This document shows positions 19,650 through 31,379 of a DNA stretch of 64,000 bases, in pieces. This stretch comes from Eublepharis macularius. Taxonomy: Eukaryota; Chordata; Lepidosauria; Squamata; Eublepharidae. The stretch is from positions 31,617,232 through 31,681,231 of the forward strand of contig NC_072794.1 in NCBI RefSeq assembly GCF_028583425.1, in the 5' to 3' direction. Position 1 is the stretch's first letter. Each line of letters opens with the position of its first letter. Both the position numbers and the translations under genes were made by a program. The notes below the pieces were generated by a model. The model searched no databases. It was not told the DNA's origin and saw only the letters and a list, made by a program, of their open reading frames with translations.

Positions 19650-21596
19650 AAGCCAGCCATAACTGGCCAATAAAATTACCATTTTTGGTAGCCAGTTGCC
19701 AATTTTTTTAAGAACCTTTCTAACGTGCAATATGTATATCCCGTTCCTAGGACACAGCTTCTCAGAAACAACTTTTGGTTAGTCAAGGGGAAGGAGTGGT
19801 GTATTAGGTCTCCACGGTGCTATGTCTTGGCCTGTGTTCTTTGGCCTGTGAGAACAAAGGCAGACGCTGAATTCCTCAAGATGGGAAGATCTGTTTGTGT
19901 TCAGGATTATTCCTTTCACCAGCCAGTCACTAGGAATCTCTTCCAGGGACAACTGGATTAATATTAAGATTCTCTCTCAGAATCAAACTTTAAAAAAACA
20001 TTTTTTTGGAAGAAATCAACCACCCAGAGAGAACTTCTATTTTTTAGTCTTCCCTGGGAACTTTGAAATCAGCATAATCTGATGGTAGAAAACAGGCCAA
20101 GATGTCTTTCCAGTCCTCTCTTCCCTGGAAGTTGGCTGGCGTTTCTTTCACCATGGCAGGCTTATCTTTTTGTATGCTGGAAGAGAAATTCCAAAATACA
20201 GTTAGCCCATTTTGGGGAGGGGGAGAAGGACACTAGGCTTAATTCTAGGGATAAGTAATTCCTCAAAGATTGCAGTATTTACGAACAGAGCTGTTTGCTG
20301 ATCAGCATGAATTTCTGCCTTCCTTGAGAATCCCTCCCCTGCTTTTCACATTTGCTTACCTTCTTAGTTTAAGGAGAAGACAGCTCCGTTCTTTCTCCGC
20401 ACCCATTTAACTAGAGGAAGTTGTCTGCCTCTAGTTTCCTTATTAGTTTGATCTGATGCTTCCACTCCACCCCCTGCCTTTTGAGATCCATGTATACCTG
20501 CCCTTAAACACTATGCAACTTTGTACGTTTGCGTAGAGGGGAAGAAATTTATTATCTGACACACACACTGGTGCTATTAATTATTTCAAATTTATATTTT
20601 TGTGTGAATGTGGGTATTTTTGTGTTTTTTTTAATCATGATTATAGTGTGCGGAAAAGTCTATTCCCCTCCTCTTAATTCCTCCATGTAAATAGGCTTGG
20701 TCTTGTTTCTAGAGTGGCACTGTTCTCCTCTATACTTAACCATCACAATACATGCACCCTGTCCTTCTTATTACTCCCTTTTTGGGGGTGGGGTGGGTGT
20801 TCAGGTATTTTCCCTGCTCAGCCACTTCTTTGCACACTCATGTTGCCAATTAACAATACTGTGTGTGTGTTAACACCAGCCTAGTTGTGTAGCAAGCCAG
20901 CACGGCTTGCCCAAAAGATTCAGATGGCGTTCACTTGTGTAGAACTAGCCATTGGGTCTTTTCACTCAGTATTTTGCATTCCAGGATTCTACCTGAGGTG
21001 TGATCAGGAGCAAGGCTTCAGGCTTTTGTGGTCTTTCCTTCACTGTCAGTGGAAATGAAATTGTGAAAAAAGGAATCCTGAATTCAGATAAATTAATATT
21101 TTCTCCAGTTTGCTTGCTACCTTTCCACCTATGATGAGAGGAACAGTGGAAAATGCATACAAGCCTGAGGCCCATTCGCAACATAGTCCTGAGGGGCAAA
21201 ATACTGCGTGCACATGCCTTCTGTTTCTGGTTGGCTTAGATCCACTGAAGCGTTTCTGCTTTCCAAAGTATTTCAAGACATGGAATGTGGCTTTCTCACC
21301 TCCATCTTTCCCACTGTAACTTAAAATGTCCTCCCTGGAGGACTGGGAACCCCCAACAGCAACATTTGGGACGGCATCAGGAGGGCAAAGCCTTAAAAGT
21401 CACATTCTTCAGGCAAAAGTCTTTCCATCTGCAGAAATTCTCTAGTGGATCCAAGTCATTACGTTTTAACAGATTTAATTTTATAAATTGTAGTGGACTT
21501 TTTACTGGGCTTGTCAGGCAACTATATCCTTGGACTAGTTCTCACTGTAATGGTAAACCTGTGACTGAGCGGTACTGCTTTAGACAGACAAGGTTT

Positions 21597-21812
21597 GAAC
21601 CAGTGTGGCGTGGTGGTTAGAGTGTTGGACTAGTACTGAAACCTAGGTTCAAATCCTCACTTAGCTATGTAATTGACTGGGTGACCTTGGGCCAGTCACA
21701 CTCAGCCAAACCTACCTCACAGGGTTGTTGTGAGGAGAAAATGGAAGGGTGGAGAATTAGATACGATGCCCAGAGGTCCCTGGAGACAAGGGAGGAATAA
21801 AAAAAGTGAGAT
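21597..21812 (+). mobile_element. Sauria-type tRNA SINE in the LAMC1 3' UTR
   Basis: Head GAACCAGTGTGGCGTGGTGG, A-box-like TGGCGTGGTGG (21606-21616) and B box GGTTCAAATCC (21646-21656), followed by GGGTGACCTTGGGCCAGTCA and CCTACCTCACAGGGTTGTTG. This is a full head and body of the family also seen at 52436. It lies in the sense orientation inside the LAMC1 3' UTR. Confidence 0.8.
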
Positions 21813-22318
21813 AAATGCTCCTCCATGCACAAAAAGATACCCTCCATAGAAAAGTAGATGTCAGGCACAAAGATTCTTGACATGCTAATTTTCTTTGATC
21901 AGGGAAGAGCATTCAGTCCTGGGAACCCCCCTGCACAGTCTCAAGTAATGCAGCCCAGATGCAGGTTTTTCCACCTCAGTAGCAAAGAGGCCAGGGAGAG
22001 GTATGGGCCTAATCTTTCTTCCCTCCTTTGACCCAAATGACTTCTCCACAGTTTACATGAAACCAACTTGCCTACATACAACCCTGAAGCCATTTACTGG
22101 AAATGACCTTTTGTTGTGGCATATCACGCTCTGACACTTCAGTATTTTTCATCTGGCTGAACCAGTCAGATGGCTGCATTCTAACTATAATCACCTCTCC
22201 GTCACAGAAGAGGGATTCGTTCACTTTTGCGTGCTTTTGGCCTAACGGTTCCCTGCCTTTCTTAATATTTCCCCTTTTTTCCCTGCAAAACTGGTTTAAC
22301 AGATTTTAATTTTTTTTA

Positions 22319-22328
22319 AATAAATAAA
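22319..22328 (+). terminator. LAMC1: Possible poly(A) signal pair of LAMC1
   Basis: Two overlapping AATAAA hexamers (22319-22324 and 22323-22328) in a T-rich then A-rich stretch, 3.25 kb after the stop. It is a good candidate cleavage region for the long LAMC1 3' UTR. Confidence 0.45.
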
Positions 22329-22638
22329 AGATCTTTATAAGAATTCTCTTAATTACAAATACTGTGTTAACAGCCATTATCACATTTGTTAGAGGTCCAA
22401 GTTATTTCTTTTACATAGCGAAAAGGACACAACCGCTGCTCGCAGAAATACACAGCCAGGAGACACCCCTTTGAAGAGTTCCCCTCGTTTTATTTTTATT
22501 CTTGACTGTGAGCACCTCCCTATGTGCCTTTACTCCCTCCCCCCCTTAAATCTGTGGTCTTGCTGTCGGGGGGCAGTGAACGGCAACAACAAATGCAACA
22601 CAGCAGTTTTTATGTATAAAACAGTATTTCTTATTTAT

Positions 22639-22644
22639 AATAAA
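22639..22644 (+). terminator. LAMC1: Probable distal poly(A) signal of LAMC1
   Basis: AATAAA in the context TTATAATAAAGTCTGAATAT, followed about 25 bases later by T- and G-containing sequence. The surrounding sequence, from about 22560, looks like UTR rather than repeat. I take it as the main 3' end of LAMC1. Confidence 0.5.
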
Positions 22645-23671
22645 GTCTGAATATTTGTAACCCCTTATATTGCTAGTTTGTTGCGCATTTACTGGGGGAG
22701 GGAAGATCGTTAACTGACACCCTTCAGTCATATGTACTGCTTGTTCAAGGCCAGAGGTCCCCAGTCTTACTGATCTTGTAAATATATCTGCAATTTTGAG
22801 AGAGGAGTGGATGTCACCACAGAACGGTAGGAATGTGTGGATTTGAGCCCTACTTTGTCTTCCCTGAGCATCTCCCATAAATAGAGTCTGGCAAGAGATA
22901 TTTTATTAACATTTTCTGTTGTGGCTAGAGTGGTGGGGGTAAGAACGGGAGAGCTAAGGAGATAAAATTTCAGGGAACCCTCTTTGCCCTGTGGGGGCTT
23001 ATGAAGTCAAGCTATTTATTTTCATCTGTTGGGTTGATCCTTAAGGTGAGAGGCACCTAGAGGGAAACTCGAGGGGGGGGGCCTCTGGTGGCTCTCAGAA
23101 GCTGTGATTGTGGCTTTTGTGGGGGTCTCATAGATAAAGGAGCTCTTGTGCATAGCTACTCTACAGTGTCTTGAGAACTCCATCTAAAGCTACAATTCAT
23201 TTTAAAAATCTGCTGTTCTAAATCTTACCCCCTTCAGAACTTAACTTTCTAAATGCCTTAACCATCCCTTACTTGAAGAAATGGAGGAGACTGGGTTTAA
23301 AATCTGTAACATTCTCCAAACTCAGTTTGTGGCTTTTGATTACGTTTCAGGGTTTTATTAATAGATGATTTTCTGAAGGAACAATATTCCAACACCGTGG
23401 ACAAAAGTTAGAAAAAACTTACTGGGAATTCTTTAAGTTTAGAGGGATCAAAATCCACAGTTTTTTAATAGCTCTGACTTTAGCCTTCCTTCCTAAAGTA
23501 TTTTCACCCTGGATTTAGCTTTTGCTCTGGAAGGATTTTACAGGATGAAAGCGCATATATCTTCCTTCCTTTGTTGTTACTTACTTATCGTGCTTTGTCA
23601 TTGTGGTTCCTGTGCTCCATAACTGAGGCTCTGTGACTCATCCACCTGTGTCAATTATTGTGCGCTCTCGC

Positions 23672-24104
23672 CTGGGCTTATTTTGAGGGGGAATGCACAG
23701 GAACACCGTTCCAGCAGTTCCCCAAAGGTCACATGTCAGGTGGCCGCGCCCACCTGACTCTCGGCCATTTTGGGCTTGTTTCGGCCTGGATTGGGGCCAA
23801 AACGGCCCAGATTGGGCCTCTGATGGGTGGTGGATCACTCTCCCGCTCAGCAGCAGCCTGATCCTAACAATTTTGGGCCCCTTTTCGGCCACTTTCAGCC
23901 TCTTTTTGCCATTTTGGGCCCAATTTCATCCCTGAATGGCCAGGATTGGGTCCAAAACAGCCAGGAGAGGTGATGTCAGGGGGTATGACATACGCAAATC
24001 AGTTTTGCTAATGACACACTTCCAGTGATGGCAAGGGGTGTGGCATATGCTAAAAAGGTATGCTAATGAGTTCCTCCAGCTTTTTTTCGCCGAAATGACC
24101 CCTG
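23672..24104 (+). mobile_element. Non-autonomous hAT element, family 2 (433 bp)
   Basis: Bounded by CTGGGCTTATTTTGAGGGGG on the left and CGAAATGACCCCTG on the right, imperfect inverted repeats of the CAGGG type. Flanking 8-bp duplications are GCTCTCGC (23664-23671) and GCTGTCGC (24105-24112), 7 of 8 matching. The interior has repeated TTTTGGGCC / GGCCATTTTGGGC motifs. An inverted relative lies at 59022-59459. The open frames inside are not genes. Confidence 0.85.
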
Positions 24105-26354
24105 GCTGTCGCAATGAATTTCCAGGTCAAAACCCCAAATTCATGGATCCAGCGGCCCATTCCTGTGATTGGTCCAATTAAAAAATTCAGGCATTGCATT
24201 AGAGAGAGTGTTCATTAGACATCAAGAGATTAACATGTGGTCTATGAAAGTTTTCTTTTAGGCAGTCTTTGCATGCTCAATTTGTTTGTGAATCTCACAA
24301 TCTGCAGATGCAAAGATCATGGTTCTTTACCAAATTCCTCTCTTCCCCAGCATTCCTTTCCAAATTCTGACCTGGCTGCATGGATTGAAGAGACAGGAAG
24401 AGTAATATCGCCCCTCTCCCCTGCAGCCTCCTGACTTGTGTGGCTGACCGTGCAGATTCCATAATCCTGAGAATAAACCTTCCTAGGAAACAACTGATGA
24501 GGAGTGGAGAAAGTGAGGGAGATCTGGAACTTGGCACCTTCTGCTGATTGGTCACTGGATCCAATCCATTGTTGCAGGGAAATGGGGAAGCTTGTGGGTG
24601 CTTCCTTGTATGTATCTACAGTGTGAGTTGAGGCTGAAGATAAACCTCTTGTACAGTTTCTCCAGCGCTGTAATGTATAAAACTGCCCTTCATAACACAA
24701 AACGAAGGGCAACCTATATACAATATAGCAGCACCATGAGAACATCCCACTGTGCTGTTTGGTCTTGTTTGTGTGCTGATGTGCCTTTACATGTTGCAGT
24801 GGCAGAGCGGACGAAATCAATGGAAATTCATTCCCACATCACTGCTGAAACGTGTAAAGTGCACAACTACCAGTCCAAAGATAATATGAAGTAAATTTCA
24901 CGCTTCCAAAATTAGGGCAAGGGAGAGATGTTTTTTGAGGAGCCAACCTCCTGCTGCCGATTCTGTTCGTGGTTTTCATTAATCATGAGTTGTGTTTTTA
25001 TGATCAGAGGGTTGAACTAGCGAGGAATCGTGCTGATTTAGCATGGGAGGCTGCTGAAAGTGCTGTCCGAGCATCTTTCATGACAACACTGCAGAGGTTT
25101 GTTTTGCATTTTACCAAGGGTACCTCAGTGCTCAATTAGAATTACACCACAGCGCTAAATTATTTACTCAGAAGTCATTCTCAATCATTTTAATGCAACA
25201 CACTTTGGGGTAACTGGACTTTGGCTACATTTACACTACAAGTTTAATGCAGGTGGGTGTTGTTGAGTGCATTTCTTTGCCGGAAACATAAAGCATGTGC
25301 ATTTAACAATATTTGTTACTTCTGGGAGTTTCAGGCAGCAACATACTGAAGAACAACAAATTTTCCCAATAAGGCCTGAAAGGCGAAAATATAGGCAAAC
25401 CGTAAGCATGTATATCCTGCAGGGTCCAAAAAATTTCATCATTGCTTAATCCTAAGTGGGTACCCCCTCCATGATTTTCCCAGATTCAGAAGCAACATTC
25501 TTCCTTATTTTGTTTTGTGCATTCCAGTTAGTCATATCATTTTATAGCAGATTAACAAATTATGCCAGTTATTCAATACTACTGTATTGAGAAGTCCCAT
25601 AAAATTTATTTAAATATTTATATCCCACCTTTCTTGCCGTAAATGGCGCTGTGAAAGCACCACACAACTCTAGCCAAAGCTGGTAGAAATGCAGTAAAAA
25701 ACAGCAATTTACTCCGATACCAAGCCCTCACAACATCCACAAACATTGGACAGCAGCAGACCTTAACTTCCATCAAAGATCCTTCTGTTGCCTGCATCAG
25801 AATATGTTCTACCTCTGGCAAACTATTCCTGTAAAGAAATACACCCAGGTTGTGGCCAAATTAAGTTTTTAAAGAGGGCTCCAAGAACAATGAGAGATTG
25901 AAAGGACCTGATGGGATTTTAGTGTTTTGTGGGATGTTTACTTTTTCCCCCAGAAGCAGAATCTTGCTTTTACACTGCTGTAATGATAGCCTCTTGATTT
26001 AGGCTATGAGCAAAGTGTGCGCGGGCGGGGGGGGGGGGGAGTTTTAATTCCAAAGTTACTTGAGAAATGAAAAAGTGAACATTCATAGTGCGGAGTTTAA
26101 TAAAAACTCAAAATCAGGCGTGTTGCCTGAATAAAGAATTTTAAAGCTGATTTTGAATACATTTTTATTAAATCTGTATAACATAGATCTGAATAAAGAA
26201 AAACTTAAAGAAAAGGCATTTGCTTAGTTAAATACTATATGAATATGTCATAGCTATCCTCTTCTTAGAAAAAAACATTCTGTGTGTGAGAGGTAAGCTT
26301 GGGACGCCTTCTTTAAAGACTGCTTTAGCCAGTAGCCATTTTTAGAGGTGCTGG

Positions 26355-26614
26355 CAGGGCTTTTTTTCAGCTGGAACGTTGTGGAACGGAGTTCTGGAAC
26401 CTCTTGAAAATGGTCACACGGCTGGTGGCCCCGCCCCCTGATCTCCAGACAGAGGGGAGTTTAGATTGCCCCCCGCACCGCCGAGCAGCGTGGAGGGCAA
26501 TCTAAACTCCCCTCTGTCTGGAGATCAGGGGGCAGGGCCACCAGCCATTTGACCATTTTCTCTGAGGGCAACCCACTGAGTTCCACCACCTCTTTTCCCA
26601 GAAAAAAAGCCCTG
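26355..26614. mobile_element. Palindromic hAT MITE, family 1 (260 bp)
   Basis: Ends are CAGGGCTTTTTTTC and GAAAAAAAGCCCTG, perfect terminal inverted repeats. The flanks are a perfect 8-bp duplication GGTGCTGG (26347-26354 and 26615-26622), diagnostic of the hAT superfamily. The middle is a long palindrome: GATCTCCAGACAGAGGGGAG with its inverse around a GC-rich loop. A second copy lies at 48342-48602. Confidence 0.93.
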
Positions 26615-27538
26615 GGTGCTGGTATTTTCAAGTGCTGGTAGGGGGGGGGGAAATCTGATAAGCATTTAATCAGGGACATCTTTTTGCCTAATAAAATTAA
26701 AAAGTTTGTCTACATTCATAACACATAAATGTATCTAACATATACTGCAGCCCTGCTGAAACAGTTTGTGCCCACTGCACGTATGTTACAGCTAAAACAA
26801 ATTAACTTGTTACGTGATTTATTATGATACGGGGCCACCTTAGTATACCATTTTTGTGTCCCTTCAACACATGCTTCTTGAACCTATTAGTATGTGATAG
26901 CTTCTGTGAAAGGTACTGTTAGCTAAAACGCTCCTTCAGTAAGAACTGGGGTGGGGGGAAGAACTTTTGTGTTAACTATGAAATATTGCTGAAGAATTCC
27001 ATTGTTTTCCCTGTCGATCCCTGTAGAACAGAGATTAAAGAGGCTGGGTTAAAAAGCAAAAATGAAATAGCTTATTTAACCAAGGGAGGGATGGGTCCTC
27101 CTGCAGTGAGGAGATGTGGTCTTAGTGAGGCCAGGTGTGACTGTACTTCCTTGCACTGCTGACACCTCAGCCACTGTCTCGCCACCTAGGCCTCACCTGG
27201 CTTGCTGACTGGAACTGAGCAATGAGGAAAGGTGTGGCCCTGACTGATCTGCCGCAGCCCGGGAAGGGGGTAGAATTTAACTTTAGTTTGAGAAAAGGAG
27301 CCCTGGGGCTGTTTTATCTAAACAGGCAAGTAGCTACTGACTAGATGACTGAGACATTCTGGTGACTATTATTTTTAGTCATAAGTTGTATGTACAATAA
27401 GTTTTCTTGCCATGGCGCTTGCTTACTTTTTAGCACCCTCTCGGAGCAACTCCACACATGGAAAGTGCTTTTTGTGGAAGCAAACACCCTGGAACCTCTT
27501 CCTAACGTTTGAGCACTTAACTGACAGTGATCCTTACA

Positions 27539-27748
27539 TAGGATTGGCAACTCTGTCTTGGGAAATTGCTGGAGATTTGGGACAGTGTCTGGGGACTGTG
27601 GAGTTTAGAGAGGAGACGGAGCTCAGCAAGGATGAGATGCTGTGGAGTCTTCCCTCTGAAGCTGCCATTTCTTCCAGGGGAACTGATCTCTGTAATCTGG
27701 TTGTGATTCCAGGAGATCTCCAAGCCTCATTCTGAAGTTGGTAACCCA
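27539..27748 (-). mobile_element. Short TAGGG-type DNA element, diverged
   Basis: Begins TAGGATTGGCAACTCTGTC and ends near GAAGTTGGTAACCCA, with internal GGGGAACTGATCTCTGTAAT. It is the inverted form of the family at 50193-50380 and 62975-63127. The flanking 8 bp do not match, so the duplication is lost. Confidence 0.55.
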
Positions 27749-28160
27749 AACTTTGAAACACACCTTTATATTATGAACTCAATAGCAGAGGTGGAGTGAG
27801 GCAGAGCGTGTCTCACAACACTGCGTGCAGTTTGCTGTATGAAGATGAGGTGGGAAGGCCTCATTCACCTCAGCTTCCCAGTGCACACACATCAAGAGTA
27901 TGTTAGGAATTTACAAAGAAGTCTTTTTGGTTTGGGTTCAATTTAAAAAAACCTTGATGAGGTATCGTTAAGATTCATAATTAAAGCTATATTGATAACA
28001 TATGGCATTTAAAGACTTTTGTGATATTGTTTTTACTTGTGAGCCTCTGCCAGTTTGAGCAGTTTCCTAAATAAATAATGTTATTTTTTTCATTGTCCCG
28101 CATTGGCTTCAATGGGAAACTCATTTCTAGCTGTTACTTTCTCTTCCTCTCTCCAACTGG

Positions 28161-28405
28161 GACCATTTCTCCACATCTTAAAAATAGCACCCCACTCAGG
28201 GAACACTAGTGGCTCTTTCGCACAATTTCTGATGCCACCATTTCCAAATGGAGGCAGGCAATTATGATTCCATTTTCGTGGTGTCACTAAAACAGAATCC
28301 TAACTTCCTGCCTCCATTTTGGAAAAGGTGATGTCAGAAATTGCACGAAAGAGTCACCAGCATTCCGTGAGGGGGGCACTGTTTTTAAGACGTGGGGAAA
28401 TGGCC
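28161..28405. repeat. Large imperfect inverted repeat (MITE-like)
   Basis: The left arm 28161-28260 and right arm 28308-28405 are inverted copies at roughly 80% identity. Matching blocks include CTCTTTCGCACAATTTCTGA against TCAGAAATTGCACGAAAGAG. A spacer of about 47 bp separates them. No duplication is assigned, and the family is unknown to me. Confidence 0.75.
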
Positions 28406-28741
28406 AATTCTCAGGCATTGCACCCTTTACCCAAGAGATCTTCCCTGCTAAATATCAGATAGGAGAAGACATCACGATATTATAGACAACTAAACATTTC
28501 ACTTGACGAGCAGGCATAGGGAGGCATAGGGAAGCTGATAGCATAGCATAGCAAAATGAGCACAAATAATATGTAAATAATAAAAAAACCCTCATTACCG
28601 GGCTAGCTTCACATTTAAGTAGGAACAAAGATCATCTCCAAATTGAGCATGTAAGCAATGGGACTAGACCGTCTGCCTGCTCTGTGGCATTAGGAAATGA
28701 GGTTTTCCCTCCTTTTCCTAAAGGTGGAATAACATGTTGAG

Positions 28742-29135
28742 GTTTTTTTTCAGCCTTAAATAAACTTTATTAAAAGAGAGAAAAAATGTACAGCAACAGC
28801 TTAAAAACAACATCCATCAGAAGTTAGAAATCAAAACATTAAAAAACTCTTAAGTATTGAAGTATACACAAGAATTACTAAGTAATTAAAGAACAATGGG
28901 TTAACTAAATTTACAGTCATGGATAGAACTACAGCTAATGATATATACATCATAAAAGGAACTGTTTTGGGTGGGTTAAGTGGAATGTCGCCTCATTTCT
29001 TGCTATAAAGTCAATTATAGGTTGCCATATTTCAGCAAAATTAGAGAGATATTGGTCTGACTCAATCTGTTGATCTAGAATTTTCTCCATTACAAATATG
29101 TCCCATATCATCTTGTACCAATTAGATAACAAAGG
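28742..29135 (-). pseudogene. L1 LINE ORF2 3' end fragment
   Basis: On the plus strand it starts with a T run and TTTATTAAAAG (reverse of an A-rich tail). The minus-strand frame at 28950-29132 gives NFAEIWQPIIDFIARN, like the C-terminal end of L1 ORF2. It is 5' truncated. Confidence 0.6.
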
Positions 29136-29689
29136 AAGTTTACTGCTCTTTCAAGTTGAACAACATGTTGTTGTACTTCTGCTATCTTTTCAACCAAAAG
29201 GTTTGGAGCTTTTCCTGAAGGGCACTTTGCCTGCTGAAGTGCTATACTGTATTCAATGTGTGCACATTATTGAGAGAAGACAGTGGGTAGGTTTGTCTCT
29301 ATCTCCCTTGTCTGAAACACTACTTTCTTGTACATCAGGGAATGGAAACAAAACCTTGCAGGCACAGCACTAGAGAACAGAATAGCATTTAAATGGAAGC
29401 CACTGCTTTTGTAAAATCAAAGCCATCCCCAAGACAAGGAGACAGGAAAGTGACTTGGAGAAAACATTTTAGAAAGAAAGATGTCTTTGTGACAAGATTT
29501 GCATACCTCTGCTGATTGGAAAAGGTCCCTATCATATATTTTAATTAACCCTCTCCTCATTCTCCCTCCTCCCTCTGATCTTAAATTCTAAATGAGGCAC
29601 TAGCATAGCAGAAGTCCATAGATTTCTAAATATAACCCATACACAACATTTCTGTTGAATTAACAGAAATAACTATATTTATTTTAAAA

Positions 29690-30340
29690 TTATTTTTTAT
29701 TTTTATTGTGAAAAAGTTAAAAGATAGACCAAAAGAAAGAAAGTAAAACAAAACAAAAGCTACAGAGAGCCAACAACTACAGAGAGCCAACAGTGGTCTA
29801 CATCATCTACAAAGTAAAAAAAAAAGCCACTGTGTCACGTTACAGGTTTTCGCCTATAACACTTCCTCCTTTAGTATCAATCAGCTTGTGCTATATTTAG
29901 TCTCTTTTTTCTGTATCTCATCTTCTTGGTATCCCAGATCCTTATTCTTAAAAATCAAAACCACAAATCATTAATTCATTTTTCTTCGTCTCTCACAGAT
30001 AGTCCATAAAGGGTTTCCAATTTGCCATGAATATAGAGAATGTTTTGTCTCTAATTAATGCTGTAAGTTTGGCCATCTCAGCTAAGTCCATCATCTTTCC
30101 CATCCAATCTTCCAATGAAAGTAGATCCTTGTACTTCCATTTTTGAGCATTTAAAAGCCGCGCCACTGTACCATATATAGAATTAAAATACCATACACTT
30201 TTTCCAATTTTTTATCCATAATTCCCAACACATAGAACTCCGGTTTAAGATGTAGATTAACCTTTAAGATTCTCTGCATTAACATATGTAATCGTAACCA
30301 AAATTAGCAAGAAATAACTATATTTATGAATGAAAGTTTG
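29690..30340 (-). mobile_element. L1-type LINE 3' fragment (minus)
   Basis: AT-rich reverse tail (TTTTTATTGTGAAAAAG), then sequence with CCATAAAGGGTTTCCAATTT and ATCTTCCAATGAAAGTAGATCC. These resemble the reverse of the L1 ORF2 3' part and UTR. It contains a short repeated piece, CTACAGAGAGCCAACA, twice near 29760-29790. Confidence 0.55.
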
Positions 30341-31379
30341 GTTCAGGTTTTTAATTAATCAGTTTCTGAATGTGTATCCCTAGAGTACACCATACAAAAC
30401 TCTTGATGAAGGCTGTTGTTTTAGGATCACCCTGAGCTTTCAGTTCTGGCATTTGATTTAGATACTGTTTTTAGTCTGTGATCGAAAGTTAAATATTTAA
30501 CTAGTTGGCAAATCATTCCAAATACTAGTGAAAGGTGGTTTGGGTTTTTTTTTTGCTGAAACGTGTCAGTTTTTGAAGCCCTCTTCCACTCTTAGAGTCA
30601 GTGTGCATTAATTACACCACTTTCTCCACAAAGGAATTCATACTTGCTCACAGAAAATTACAGGACCATTTAAACAAACATGCAAAGAAAAATTCAGAAA
30701 TATCTGGGCTAGCTTTGATCCATTAGCTGCCTTTGCAAGCATCAGGCTATGCGCCACATGTCAAGCCCTTTGGCTCCGTCCTGTTGGCTTGTACCCAAAA
30801 GCCATGGAAATACATGTTACATCTACGGATGCTCAAGTGAACTTCATTTCACCTGTCCCATCTCCAACTTTCAATGCCGTTGCTTGCATTGAAAGTTGCT
30901 TGCACTTCAGTTTGCTCTGTGTGAATACATTTGCATATTCGTTACCAGTTCCTCCTTTAAAGTATCCCAGTTTCCCCCACATCCATTCATTGAAATGCAG
31001 CTCTTGACGCTTTCTCACACCTTAAAGAAATGCAAATCGGTAAGTCAAAGGAACCTACAGTACTTGTCTCAAAGAGAAAACAGAGCTGAATTGGTGTGCT
31101 TTGCCCTCCAGAATCACTTGCTGATGCAGTCACCCAAAGGGAGCTCCTGTAAAAACGGCATTCACGTGTGCCAAGCAAGAACTGCCTGCACATAAACTGA
31201 GGACTTCACATACAATCCTGCACTTGAATGTCCCTATGTATTTAGTAACATGTATTTCCACCCATAGTTTTCACCCATACTAAGTAGTTGCAAGGAAAGG
31301 AGAACAAGTTCAGTCCAGATGGAACTCAGCTACTTCTACTTGCCACCAGCAAGCCAGCAGGATTTTCTTCCCCTTCATG

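Larger units (their letters stand above)
1..22662 (+). other. LAMC1: LAMC1 gene, 3' part (12 coding exons plus 3' UTR)
   Basis: Laminin gamma-1 chain, a secreted subunit that joins one alpha and one beta chain through a long C-terminal coiled coil to build basement-membrane laminins. The window starts inside an intron and contains twelve coding exons: one EGF-like module exon, then the coiled-coil domain II/I exons, ending in the gamma-1 C-terminus. The exons total 1886 coding bases, about 628 residues plus stop. Each join keeps the frame, and every intron is GT-AG. The translation follows vertebrate gamma-1 nearly residue for residue, including the YNRSWPGCQECPACYRLVKD segment and the tail GCFNTPSIEKP. 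By comparison with the 28-exon human gene these would be exons 17-28 (inference). The N-terminal LN domain, most EGF-like repeats, the L4 domain and the promoter lie left of the window. LAMC2 follows on the same strand. Confidence 0.96.
19072..22662 (+). other. LAMC1: LAMC1 3' untranslated region (probable extent)
   Basis: Non-coding tail of the terminal exon, about 3.6 kb if it runs to the AATAAA at 22639-22644. That length fits the known long 3' UTR of vertebrate LAMC1 (inference). The sequence is AT-rich with pyrimidine tracts and several poly(A) signals. A tRNA-derived SINE (21597-21812) sits inside it. Open frames here are short and lack any family resemblance. The true end needs transcript data. 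An end at ~22350 is also possible. Confidence 0.65.

Noticed and set aside
23638-23892. An 84-codon minus-strand ORF with a near copy at 59216-59473
   Set aside because: The apparent conservation comes from both lying in copies of the same non-autonomous hAT element. The second copy is on the opposite strand because the element is inverted.
24317-24820. A 167-codon minus-strand ORF between the two laminin genes
   Set aside because: It shows no domain, signal peptide or similarity I recognise, is not preserved by any visible exon structure, and overlaps competing frames on the plus strand. Transcript data could change this.
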